Origin: JBBREP01 sp963716525 | GTDB taxonomy: Bacteria; Actinomycetota; Acidimicrobiia; IMCC26256; PALSA-610 | Reading direction: 5' to 3' | Assembly (NCBI GenBank): GCA_963716525.1 | Contig: OY970315.1 | Span: forward strand, 3,410,001 to 3,474,000 | Length of the DNA: 64,000 bases | Shown: positions 36,116-46,188 of the stretch, one piece after another | Position numbering within the stretch: the first letter of the stretch is position 1 | Layout of the letters: each line of letters starts with the position of its first letter | Program-made: the position numbers and the translations under genes | The notes under the pieces: model-generated | The model's input: only the letters and a program-made list of their open reading frames with translations | Databases searched by the model: none | What the model was told of the DNA's origin: nothing

Positions 36116-36890
36116 CTAGCGCGCGACGGCGTAGCCGCCGTCGGCGACCACCAGCGCCCCGGTGACGAAGCTCGCGGGCATCGGAGCACAAGAACAGCGC
36201 GGGACCCACCATCTCGTCGGCGTGCGCAGCGCGCCGCATCAGGCTGATCTCGGCCATGCGCTGCGCCGCCTCGGGGCCGTTGTTGCGCACCATGTCGGTA
36301 TCGGTGGTGCCGGGCGCGAGCGCGTTCACGCGGATGCCGTCGCCCACCCACTCGGCGGCCAGGTTGCGCGTCCACGCGAGCATGCCTGCCTTCGCCGCGC
36401 TGTACATCGCCATCCCGGGCGAGTACGTGAGCGCGCCCACCGAGAGCACGTTCAGCACCGCGGCATGTGCGCTCTCGGCGAGATACCGGTGCGCGGCCTT
36501 GGCGAGGAACACGGGTCCGCGGAGATTGACCGCGTGCGACTTCTCCCATGCCTCGGGTGTCAACCCGGTGGCCGGTTGGGTGAGCGCGTTCGCGGCGTTG
36601 CTCACCACGATGTCGATCGCGCCGAACCGGCTGACCGCGGCGTCGACGAGCGCGTCGACGCCGGCAAGCTCGCCCATGTGCACCGGCACGCCGAGCGCCT
36701 CGCCGCCCATCGCCTGCAACGCGGCGGCGGTCGACGCGCAGGCGTCGGACTTGCGGCTCGCGACCACCACCTTCGCACCGGCGCACACGAACCCCTCGGC
36801 GATCGCACGCCCGATGCCGCGCGTGCCGCCGGTGACGATCGCCACCCGACCCGTGAGGTCGAAGAGCGTCCCGAACTTCTCTCTGTCCAC
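36116..36890 (-). CDS. Short-chain dehydrogenase/reductase, read with one frame change
   Basis: About 258 residues, the classical SDR size. Motifs: cofactor loop VTGGTRGIGRAIAEG, SNAANALT (NAG equivalent), NVLSVGAL with the catalytic Ser, YSAAKAGM with catalytic Tyr-xxx-Lys, and RVNALAPGTTDTDM. The basic VVASRKSD after strand two suggests NADP(H). The C-terminus (ASFVTGALVVADGGYAVAR) lies in another frame from about 36177, with one extra base; the corrected stop is at 36116-36118. The substrate is unknown. Confidence 0.85.
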
Positions 36891-36942
36891 GACGGGTCAC
36901 AGTATTTCGAGAGTTCGCGCCCGCGCGTTCTGCCAGGCTGTG

Positions 36943-37520
36943 GTGGTGCACCGGACGAGGCAGGAACTGGAAGCGAGCCTCGATCATGTGCGGGCCGCGC
37001 CCGCGGATCGGGGCACCGTCGAGCTCATCGTGTGCCGCCCGGCGGCGAGGAGCGCGCGCTGCTGGAGTCGGCCGAACTGAGCGCGGTCACGGGCCTGGTG
37101 GGCGACATGTGGGCCACGCGCCCGAGCACGAGCTCGCCTGATGGCGGTCCCCACCCCGACCGGCAGGTGACGCTCGTGAACGCCCGGACGATTGCCGCGA
37201 TCGCGGGCCGAGTCGAGCGGTGGTCGCTCGCCGGCGATCAGCTCTACGTCGATCTCGACTTGAGCATGGCGTCGCTGCCGCCCGGCACCCGGTTGGCGGT
37301 CGGCACAGCCTTGATCGAGGTCACGGCGGCAGCGCATCGCGGTTGTGCAAAGTTCGGCGAGCGCTTCGGTGCCGACGCGCTGCGATTCGTGAACTCACCC
37401 GCAGGCCGCGAGCTGAACCTGCGGGGCGTCAACGCGCGGGTGGTGCGCGATGGCACCGTGCGCGTCGGTGATGCCGTCTCGAAGGTCTCGGCGCGAGCGG
37501 CGGGCGGCACTCAGCTGTAG
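36943..37520 (+). CDS. MOSC-domain protein, read with one frame change
   Basis: About 192 residues. The N-terminus (VVHRTRQELEASLDHVRAAP, then GTVELIVCRPA) and the main part (ERALLESAELSAVTGLVGD, VTLVNARTIAAIAGR, then HRGCAKFGERFGADALRFVN) are in different frames joined at about 37042, with one base missing. The conserved Cys in HRGCAKF and the RFGADAL-VN element match MOSC sulfurase-type domains. These carry sulfur on a Cys or act in molybdenum-cofactor chemistry; the partner is unknown. GTG 36943 or 36946 starts it. Its 3' end overlaps the convergent ABC permease by ten bases. Confidence 0.72.
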
Positions 37521-38299
37521 CGCGTCACCAGCCCGCGGCGGCGGAACACCGCGAGGAGCCAGGCGGCGCACCGGAACGTGAGCGCGAGCACGAGGAACGA
37601 CCCGGCGAAACCCACGGCGATCGTGCCCCACGGCAGCGGCTTGCCCGCGAGGACCGCGCGGCAGCGCGGAGAACGCCTGCGTGGTGGGCAGCCACGAGGC
37701 CACCACATGCAGATTGCCAGGGAGCGCGTCGACGGGGAAGAACACGCCCGAGAACGCCATCACCACGTAGTTGACGCCCCAGATGAGGATCTCCGCGCTC
37801 TGCCCGAACCGCAGCACGAGGCCCACGAGCAGCAGCGCCATCGCCCAACCGTTCAGCACGAGGATGGCAGCGATAGGGATCACCGACCAGCCGACGGCCG
37901 AGAGGTCGAAGCCGAAGAACGCGATCGTTGTGATGGTGAGCGTCAACAGGCAGAGCGCGAGCTTCAGGAGGCCGAACAGCGCGATGCCCATGATGTACTC
38001 GACCTCGGTGACCGGTGTGGTGAGCACGTTGAGGATGTTGCGGGTCCATGTCTCCTCGTTCACGCCGAGCGCGATCGAGAACTGCGCCTGGGTGAACGTC
38101 CAGAACATCACGATGCCCGCGGAAGGTACGGCGTCGTCGCGTGGGAGCTCGGCGACTGCCTGGCCACGTAGGCACCGAGCGATCCCCACAGCAGCACGTC
38201 CATCAACGGCCAGAACGAGATCTCGAAGAAGCGATGCGGCGCACGCAGCAACACGATCCAGTGCCGGTGCATCACCGCGCGGATCCGAACGGTGCTCAC
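37511..38299 (-). CDS. ABC-2-type transporter permease, read with two frame changes
   Basis: About 262 residues, six predicted helices. The start (RIRAVMHRHWIVLLRAPHRF, then PLMDVLLWGSLGAYVA), the middle (FWTFTQAQFSIALGVNEETW, LNVLTTPVTEVEYIMG, WGVNYVVMAFSGVFFPVDAL) and the end (GKPLPWGTIAVGFAGSFLVL) are in three successive frame segments, meeting near 38118-38126 (one base missing) and 37658-37664 (one extra base). The TTPVTEVEYIMG region is the coupling element of ABC-2 permeases. ATG 38299 overlaps the ATPase stop as ATGA, so this is the membrane partner of that ATPase. Confidence 0.8.
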
Positions 38300-39084
38300 G
38301 TGGTGTCCCTCGTGACGCGCTCGATATCGACCGGTGCCTCGCTCGACGCGCGGTGGCGCGCCGCGAGCTCGAGGAACGCGCCTTCGAGATCATCGGTGTC
38401 GAAGTTGCGCGCGATCTCGGCCGGCGAGCCGTCGGCGACGACGCGGCCCTGGCCGAGCATCACCACCCGCTCGCACAGCGTCTCGACCTCACGCATGTTG
38501 TGGCTCGTCACGAGCAGCGTGGTGCCCTCGTGCCGGTGGATGTCGAGGAGCGCGGCGCGTACGCGACCGGCAACCTCCGGGTCGAGCGACGCCGTGGGCT
38601 CGTCGAGCACGAGCAGGCGGGGCCGGTGCAGCGTGGACTTCACGATCGACACGAGCGTGCGCTGCCCCGACGACAGCTCCCGGCTCTGCCGGTCGGCGAT
38701 GTGGCCGATGCCGAATCGCTCGATAGCGGGCTCGATCACCGTCCGCGGCCGGCGGATGCCGTAGAAGCCGGCGAAGATCGTGAGCGCCTCGCGCACCTTG
38801 AGGTTCTCGGGCAGCGGTAGGTAGCCGGCCACGAACCCCACCGAGCCGAGCGCCTTCGAGCGGTGGCGGGGCAGGCGATGGCCGGCAAGGTCGATCGTGC
38901 CGGAGTCGGCCGTCACCACGCCGAGGAGCATCAACAGCGTGGTGGTCTTGCCGGCACCGTTGGGCCCGAGCAACCCGACCCGCGCGTGCTGCGGCACCAC
39001 GAGGTCGATCGCATCGACCGCGGTGGTGCCGCGAAAGCGCTTCGTGAGCGAGCGCGCGACGACGACGTCGGCGTCATGCGACAC
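38296..39084 (-). CDS. ABC transporter ATP-binding protein
   Basis: 262 residues with Walker A GLLGPNGAGKTTTLLML, the Q-loop region GYLPLPENLKV, signature SRELSSGQRTLVS (LSSGQ, a mild variant of LSGGQ), Walker B PRLLVLDEPTASLDPE and the switch His in VTSHNMREV. It powers export with the coupled ABC-2 permease. The substrate is unknown. It is divergent from the thrH-like gene, with 91 bases between the starts for control elements. Confidence 0.9.
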   Translation of the reverse strand: MSHDADVVVARSLTKRFRGTTAVDAIDLVVPQHARVGLLGPNGAGKTTTLLMLLGVVTADSGTIDLAGHRLPRHRSKALGSVGFVAGYLPLPENLKVREALTIFAGFYGIRRPRTVIEPAIERFGIGHIADRQSRELSSGQRTLVSIVKSTLHRPRLLVLDEPTASLDPEVAGRVRAALLDIHRHEGTTLLVTSHNMREVETLCERVVMLGQGRVVADGSPAEIARNFDTDDLEGAFLELAARHRASSEAPVDIERVTRDTT

Positions 39085-39175
39085 GCCGGCAATCTAACGG
39101 TGCGCGTCGCGGCCGCTCCCGCCCATTTTCGCCGGTTCGCCCCGGCGGTGCGGTGGCCACCACACTGGGCGCCTT

Positions 39176-39790
39176 GTGACCACGGCCGACGACCGCCAGC
39201 GCATCGTGACGCTCGATCTCGAGGGCGTGCTCGTACCCGAAATCTGGATCGCGGTCGCCGAGCGTTCGGGCATCGACGCCCTGCGTCGTACCACCCGTGA
39301 CGAACCTGACTACGACGTGCTCATGCGCGGCCGGCTCGAGGTGCTCTCGGAGCACGGGCTCGGACTGCCCGACATCGCCGAGGTGATCGCGGGGATCGCT
39401 CCCCTGCCCGGCGCACGGGAGTTCCTCGACGAGCTGCGAAGCCGTGCGCAGGTGGTGATCCTGTCCGACACCTTCGAACAGTTCGCCGCGCCGCTGATGC
39501 GCCAGCTCGGCTGGCCTGCGCTGTGGTGCCACACCCTCGTGATCGACCCCGCGGGCAGTATCGCGGGCTACCGCCTGCGCCTCCCCGACCAGAAGCGGCG
39601 CGCGGTCGAGGCGTTGCACGGCCTCAACTTCCAGGTCGCCGCCGCAGGCGACTCGTACAACGACGTCGCGATGCTCCTCGCGGCCGACACGGGCGTGCTG
39701 TTCCGGGCCCCGGCCAACGTGCGCGACGAGTACCCGCAGCTCCCCGCGGTGGAGACCTACGCCGAGCTGCTCACCGCGCTGCTCGCCTGA
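39176..39790 (+). CDS. thrH: ThrH-type phosphoserine phosphatase / homoserine phosphotransferase
   Basis: 204 residues, the length of Pseudomonas ThrH, which it resembles closely: TLDLEGVLVPEIWIAVAERS, TTRDEPDYDVLMRGRL, QVVILSDTFEQFAAPLMRQL and VAAAGDSYNDVAMLLAADTG. The nucleophile Asp is in LDLEGVL and the metal-binding Asp pair in GDSYND, as in HAD phosphatases. ThrH releases serine from phosphoserine and can move the phosphate to homoserine, linking serine and threonine synthesis. The start is GTG 39176. It overlaps the convergent GT39 gene by 34 bases. Confidence 0.87.
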   Translation: MTTADDRQRIVTLDLEGVLVPEIWIAVAERSGIDALRRTTRDEPDYDVLMRGRLEVLSEHGLGLPDIAEVIAGIAPLPGAREFLDELRSRAQVVILSDTFEQFAAPLMRQLGWPALWCHTLVIDPAGSIAGYRLRLPDQKRRAVEALHGLNFQVAAAGDSYNDVAMLLAADTGVLFRAPANVRDEYPQLPAVETYAELLTALLA

Positions 39791-41103
39791 GGGCCGTGCG
39801 CTTCGCTCGCAACCGGTGATCGTGCACCGCTCGCCGGCTCGTTGCGCCGGTGCCGCAGCCACTCGTCGACGGCGACCGCCGCGAGGATCGTCACGGCGAT
39901 CTCGGCCGGCGCCCGGTAGCGGGCCTGCGAGAACGTCGCACCCATCGCGAGGAACACGATGCCGGGGATCGCGACGAGCGGAAGCAGCGGCGGGCCGCGG
40001 CGCCGGCGCAGCACGACCGCGCCGATGATCGCGGCGATCGCGAGGACGTACCACATGATCGCCCCGGCCCAGGCCACCCACGTCGGGCACGAGAAGATGC
40101 GCTCGTAGTCGATGTCCTGGTTGGGACGGAAGAGGCCCACCGCGCACGCCCGACCGCGCGGCCACCACAACCGGCACGCGTGTCCAATGTCCGCGCGCGT
40201 AGTGCAGCGCCTCGTCGCGAAGGGCCGCATCCTTCTCCGACTCGTCCATCGCCGGTGTTGTCAGCGCCACGGATTCCCGGTTCAGGCAGTCGTAGCTCTT
40301 GAAGCCGATCAGGTGGCCGTAGTACACGGCGTCGCAGTTGGCGGCGGCGAGCGTTTGTCCGAGGTTGGTGGAGATCAGCACCGGCTTGCGGAAGCGCGTC
40401 GCGTTGTACGCCATCCACGGTGTGATGACCACGAGCGCGGCCGCGCAACCGGCCGCGGCCCATTGGAGTCGGCGCCGCCGCGGACCGCGCGCGCCTTCAT
40501 GGCCAGCGGCACCAGCACGATCGGTATCGCGAGGATGAGCTCGGAACGGGACAGCGCGGCCAAACCGCACGCCACGCCCAGCAGCGTGATCGCGAGCGCG
40601 TGGGGCTGCCGCGCGAACCGGTACGCCAGCCAGATCACCATGGCGGTGGTGAAGATCGCCATGGTCTCGCTGAGCAGGGTGCCGTCGTACAGCCAGATGT
40701 GGGGGTAGGCCGCCGCGATGGCGGCCGCGAGCAAGCCGGCCCGGGAACCCGCCACCTCGCGGCCGGCCAGCCCGGCGACCGCGACGGTTCCGGCACCGAG
40801 CACGCACGACCACACCAAGTGGACCGTCGGGTCCCTGGTCTTGACGAGGGACGCGAGCGCGAGCCACAACTCGTACAGCGGCGGGTGGCTGGCCGTCTGG
40901 CGGATCTGGCCGCCGGCGGCGTAGAAGGGGTCGATGAAGCCCTTGCCCCGCGCGACCAGGTCGGCGCCGTACGTGTAGAAGAATGCGTCGCCGCCGACGG
41001 TCATGTGGCGCCGCGCGACGAGCACGTAGGCCACCCGCCAGGCGAGACCCGCCAGCGTGATCGCCAGCAGCGACCACGCGAATGTCGCGCGCCGGCGGCG
41101 CAT
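39757..41103 (-). CDS. GT39-like polytopic membrane glycosyltransferase, read with two frame changes
   Basis: About 448 residues with roughly ten helices. After the first helix comes VGGDAFFYTYGADLVARGKG, the acidic first-loop motif, then TASHPPLYELWLA and YDGTLLSETMAIFTTAMVIW, as in ArnT/PMT-related enzymes that use lipid-linked sugars. The middle (LVVITPWMAYNATRFRKPVL, STNLGQTLAAANCDAVYYG) and the end (LFRPNQDIDYERIF, FSQARYRAPAEIAVTILAA) lie in other frames, with changes near 40471-40495 and 40150-40165. It starts as TGATG after the fucosidase stop, in one operon. It probably glycosylates a protein or lipid outside the membrane (inference). Confidence 0.78.
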
Positions 41104-42604
41104 CAGCGCAATCCGGGGCCGGACCGCCTGGTGCCGCTGGGCGTGCGGTCCGGCCGGGGCCCGGCATCACGAATCGCGATCGCCACGGGTCGGTCGCCCG
41201 CGAGGGGTGGGGCGAGGTCGACCTCGATGCCGTCGCCCGTCGAACGCCACGCGAGTGCGGTGCCGCCGAGTGCATGGACGGTGGTGGTGGCGGTGCTCTC
41301 GATATCGGCGAGTGCAGCGCGCTCGGCAGGCCTGCCCGTGGCGCTACGCAGGATCGCGAACACGTCGCGATCCCGGGCGGTGTAGCGCACGTCGACGGCT
41401 CCGCCCGGTGCTCCGTTCGGGACGACCCACGGCCGTGCGGCACGCAGCGCGGGCTCGTGCGCGGCGAGGAACGTACCGAGCCAGTCGAGGCGCGTGATCT
41501 GCTCGGCCGGGATCTGCGCGTCGACACCGCGCGGGCCGACGTTGAGCAGGAGATTGCCGTTCTTGGCGACGATGTCGACGAGTGACCACAACAGCTCGCG
41601 CTCGCTCACCCTGTCGGCTTCGGTGGACGCGGCGTTGTAGCCGAAGCTCTTGTCGATGCCTCGCACACACTCCCAAGGTTCGTGCTGCACGTCGTCGAAC
41701 ACCGTGTACTCCGGCGTGCGCACGTCGAACAGCGGTGGCGCCGGTGGCACGACACCGCTCCCCGCGCCGCGCTGCGGGCTGCGGCCCGGTCGACGACCGT
41801 GCGGGCCGCGCCGAACCGCACCGCCGACCACGCCGGCGACCAGGGCAGGAACCGGTCGTTCACCACACCGTCGGGAACCGCGCGGTAGTAGTCCGCGAGC
41901 AGGTCCGCGAGCGAGGCGACCGGTGCCGGCCACGAGATGTCGTTCCAGAGCATGCTCGGTCGGTAGCGCGCCACGAGCTCACGCACGTGGGCCTCGGCGT
42001 ACTCGACGTAGGCGCCCCGCGGCTGGGCGAGGGCGAGGTCGCTGATGCGACCGATCGGGTGGGCGTTCCACGTCCAGTCGAGGCCGCCCGAGTAGTACAC
42101 GCCGAAACGCAGGCCGCGGGCCCGCACCGCCTCGGCGAGCTCGCCGACGACGTCACGCTTGCTGTGGAACCCGGGGAGCTGAGGGTTCACGACCGACGTC
42201 GGCCAGAGGCAATAGCCGTCGTGGTGCTTGGTGACGAGCACCACGTAACGCGCGCCCGCGGCGGCGAACTGCGCGGCCCATGCCTCGGGATCCCATTGCT
42301 CGAGCGCGGCCTCCCAGTCGCCCGCGAACGTGCGGTACTCACGATTCCCGTAGGTGTCGCGATGGTGGCGGGCGACGGGACTGCCGGCGAAGCGCAGCGA
42401 GTTCTCGTACCACTCGGTGTAGGGCATGTGCGCGAGGGCGTCGGACCGGCCCGCGGCGACGAGCGCCCCGACCTCCTCCGTCGTCGGCGCGAAGGCGGGT
42501 ACCGACGCCGGGGTCCAGTGCACGAAGATCCCGAGCTTCGCGTCACGCCACCAGGCGGGCGCGGTGTGGCGCTTGACCGCGCGCACCCGAGCCCGCGCGC
42601 TCAC
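41103..42604 (-). CDS. GH29-family alpha-L-fucosidase, read with one frame change
   Basis: About 500 residues. The N-terminal barrel shows WWRDAKLGIFVHWTPASVPA, RYVVLVTKHHDGYCLWPT, LRFGVYYSGGLDWTWN and SMLWNDISWP, whose Asp is the nucleophile of GH29. The second frame starts before PPLFDVRTPEYTVFDDVQHE and contains KSFGYNAASTE, LVDIVAKNGNLLLNVGPRG, and a C-terminal beta-sandwich. They meet at about 41740-41765, with one base missing. There is no signal peptide, so it probably acts in the cytoplasm on imported fucosides. GTG 42604 overlaps the nitroreductase stop as GTGA, which fixes the start. Confidence 0.88.
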
Positions 42605-43029
42605 CGCGGCTCGAGGAAGACGAGCGGTATCTCGCGATCGGTCTTGGTCTGGTAGTTGCCGTAGCCCTTGTACGTGGCGACGACACGGGGCCGGAGCTCG
42701 GCGCGCTCCTCGGCCGTGGCGACCCGTGCGAGCATCGGGCGCTTCGCCTCGCCGCGGAAGGCGACCTCGACCTTCGGCTCGGCACGCAGGTTCAAGAACC
42801 ACGCGGGGTGCTGGGGATCGCCACCACGCGACGCCACCACGACGATGCGTTCACCGTCCTGGACCGGTGAGGTGAGCATCACCGTCCGCGGGGTGCCGCT
42901 CTTGCGCCCGGTGGTGGTGAGCTCGACCACCGGCATGCCTCCGGCTTTCCAGCCGAAACGACCGCCGGTGAGCTTCACCACCGCCCGGTGTGCGGAGTTG
43001 ACCGTCTTCAGGATCGCATCGCTCGGCAC
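42601..43029 (-). CDS. Deazaflavin (F420)-dependent nitroreductase-family protein
   Basis: 142 residues of the split beta-barrel Ddn family: MPVVELTTTGRKSGTPRTVM, VVVASRGGDPQHPAWFLNLR and VEVAFRGE, then EERAELRPRVVATYKGYGNY. GRKSGTPRT and GG-PQHPAW are the F420-binding signature of this family. Such enzymes reduce enones or nitro compounds with reduced F420. GTG 43029 is preceded by AGGAGG at proper spacing; an open frame reaches 43065. It is the first gene of the fucosidase/GT39 operon, an unusual partner for sugar genes. Confidence 0.85.
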   Translation of the reverse strand: MPSDAILKTVNSAHRAVVKLTGGRFGWKAGGMPVVELTTTGRKSGTPRTVMLTSPVQDGERIVVVASRGGDPQHPAWFLNLRAEPKVEVAFRGEAKRPMLARVATAEERAELRPRVVATYKGYGNYQTKTDREIPLVFLEPR

Positions 43030-43112
43030 GCTCACCACCTCCTCGACCGCTCCATGATCGCACATGGCGGCGGCGTTTGCGGCTGCGTGCCGCGGCGGAT
43101 TGACTGGTTCAC

Positions 43113-46095
43113 GTGGTCGAGGGGGACCTCACCGGCACGATCGCGCGCCACAGGCGGTCCGAGCCGTCGCCGGCAGCCACGCGCGCTGCACCCGGCGACC
43201 CGGTCGTACTCCCGCGCGGCACGGTCACCCTCCTGTTCACCGACATCGAAGGCTCGACCCGCAAGTGGGAGCTGGACGAGGACACGATGGCGCTCGTTGT
43301 CGCGCGCCACGACGACGTGTTGCGCGAGGTGATCGAGCGTTGCGGCGGCACCGTGTTCAAGACGGTGGGCGACGCGTTCCACGCCGCGTTCAGCGACGCG
43401 GCCGATGCCGCGATCGCGGCCGCGCTCGTGCAGCGGCGTGTGGCCGCGGAGCGCTGGCCGGCGGGCACGGCGCTCCGGGTGCGATGCGCGCTGAACACCG
43501 GCGTGTGCGAGCTGCGTGACGGCGACTACTTCGGTCAGACGGTCAACCGGGTCGCGCGGCTGGAAGGCATCGCCCACGGCGGCCAGATCGTGATGGCCGA
43601 CGCGACCCACGCGTTGATCGTCGACCGCATACCGCCCGATCTCACCTGTGTCGACCTCGGGCCGCAGCAGCTGAAGGATCTGTCGCGTCCCGAGCGCGTG
43701 TGGCAGCTCTCGGTGGAGGGCCTGGCCGCGGACTTCCCTCCGCTCGAGTCGTTGAGCAACCCGAACGTGCACACGAACATCCCTGCCGAGACATCGAGCT
43801 TCCTCGGCCGCCACGAGGAGCTCGCGCAGGTCGGCGCGCTGCTCGCCGAGTCGCGCTTGCTCACGATCGTCGGGCCGGGCGGCGTAGGCAAGACGCGCCT
43901 CGCGCTGCACGCGGCCGTCGAGCGAGTGGACGGTTGCGGTTACGGCGTGTGGTTCGTCGACCTCGCGCCGCTGCGCGACCCTCGCCACGTAGCGGGCGCG
44001 GTGACGCGCGCGATCGGTGTCCGCGACGACCCGGCACGCGCTCCGATGGACCATCTCGTCGACGCGTGCGCCGACCGGAGCATGCTCATGGTGCTCGATA
44101 GCTGCGAGCATCTCGTCGACGCGGTTGCGGAGCTCGCCCACGAGCTGCTCCGGCACTGCCCTCGAGTGGACATCCTTGCCACGAGCCGTGAGCCGCTGCG
44201 GATCCACGGCGAGCAGCGGTACCAGCTCGAACCGATGTCGGTTCCCGACAAAGGTGTGGCCGACCTCGAAGGGCTGAGAGCAACGGCCGCCGTCGAGCTG
44301 TTCGTCGAGCGGGCCCGATTCCAGCAACCGCGCTTCGCGCTCACCGCCGCCAACGCAGCCTCCGTCGCGCAGATCTGCCGGGCGCTCGACGGCATCCCGC
44401 TCGCGATCGAGCTCGCGGCCGCCCGCCTCGACGCGATGACGGTCGACGCGCTGGCGAGGCGGGTGGAGCAGCCGTTCACGGTGCTCACGACGGGAGCGCG
44501 CGCCGACCAGCCGCGGATGCGGACGCTCGCGGCACTGATCGACTGGTCGTGGGACCTGCTCACCGAACCCGAGCGGGTGGTGCTGCGCCGGCTCAGTGCC
44601 GCGCGGGGCAGCTTTACGCTCGACGCCGGGGCGCGGCTCGCCGCGCGCGGCGACGAGGGGCTCGACGAGGACGCGGCACGTGAGCTCATCACGTCGCTCG
44701 TACGCAAGAGCGTCGTGCGCGCTCTCGACAACGGTCGCTACTCGTTGTTGGAGCTGATCCGTGCCTACGCGGCGCGCCGGCTCGGCGAGGACGGCCCCGC
44801 GGCACGACGGCAGCGCCACGTCGTGCACCGCGAGATCTGCCTCGAGCTCGCACGCACCGCGGCGCTGGGGATACCCGGACCGGAGCAGGTCGAGTGGGTG
44901 GCGCGGATCGACGCGGAGTACGACAACATGGTGGCGGCGATCGACCGGGCACGCGCCGACGACGACGTGCCGAGAGGTGTCGAGCTCGTGACCGCGCTGT
45001 ACGAGTACTGGGGCTCGTCCGGGCGCTCGGCCTATGCGGTCGGCGCGCTCGAGGAGCTGCTGCGCGACGATCGTCGCGAGCTGGGGGCCGCGTCGCGATG
45101 CCCGCGCGCTCGCCGACCTCGCCGCACACGAGATGCGCCAGGGCCGCTACCACGCGGCGAACCGCCACTGTCTCGAGGCGATCACGCTGGCGCGCGGCCT
45201 CGGCGACGGCGAGCTGCTGGTCCGTGCGCTCACCGGCTGCGCGTTCACCGAGGTGGGCGAGGTCGCCGAAGCGGTTGCGCTCCACGAGGAGGCACTCGCA
45301 GTGGCGCGCTCGATCGGGAACGACTACCTCGTCGCGCGGTCGCTCCAGGCTTTGCAGTTCAGCCAAGCCGCGGCGGGCCGGGCCGAGGAGTCGGTGCACA
45401 GCCTCGAGGCCGAGCGGGCGGTCCGGGCCTCGCTCGGCGACGCGGCGGGCGAGGCGCTGGCACTGTCGAACCTCGCCGACGAGCATCTCCAGCGCGGTGA
45501 CGGCACTGCGGCCTGCACGTGTCTCGCCGAGGCGTTCTCGTTACTCGCGCGCCACCCGAGTGCCACGGTGGAGGCGCCGGCCCACCTGAACGCCGGTTGG
45601 AGCGAGGTCGGCCGCGGCGACCGCGCCGCCGCCTCGCGCGAGTTCCGGTGGGCGCTCGGGGTCGCGCGGCGTGCCGGCCTCCTCTCCGACGTCGACTACG
45701 CGATCCTGGGTCTCGCGCAGACCGCCGAGCGGATCAACGACGCCGCTGCCTTACACGGCGCGGCCGACGCACTCCTCGAGGCGCGGGGCGAGCAGCTCCA
45801 GCCGCTCGAAGCGGCACAGCGCGACGCCCATCGAGAGCAACTGCGAGCGCTGTGGGGCGACGAGGCGTTCGCACTCGGGTACGCGCGCGGCCGCGGCCTC
45901 GGCCGTGCCGGTGCCATGGCGCTGGCCTTGTCGATCGGTGAACACGAAGCCGAGCCCGGGCCGGACGGAGCGGATTGTGTGGACGGTGTGGACGGTGCGG
46001 TTGCTCCGGACTGCGTTCGTTCCGAACTACCTTCCGGTGGGTCTTCGCGCGGCACTTCCCGGGTATTTTCTCAGGTTGCTGAACCCGGCCTGTGA
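43113..46095 (+). CDS. Adenylate/guanylate cyclase-NB-ARC ATPase-TPR regulator, read with one frame change
   Basis: About 994 residues. Residues 37-200 form a class III cyclase domain: TLLFTDIEGSTRKWE, VFKTVGDAFHAAF (both metal Asp present) and DYFGQTVNRVARL. Then an NB-ARC/AAA ATPase: P-loop TIVGPGGVGKTRLAL, LMVLDSCEHLVDAVA, ILATSREPL and GIPLAIELAAARL, followed by a winged-helix part and TPR-like helices at the end (second frame: ALADLAAHEMRQGRYHAANR). The frames join at about 45096, with one extra base. The layout is that of mycobacterial cyclase-LuxR-type regulators, but no LuxR DNA-binding domain is seen at the C-terminus. It starts at GTG 43113. Confidence 0.82.
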
Positions 46096-46188
46096 GCGCG
46101 CGTCGTTGCAGGGGAACGACACACGTCATCCTGGTGTTGCGCACCACGATCGAGTGAAGCGCTCGGCCGACCTCAGGCGGTTCTCCCC

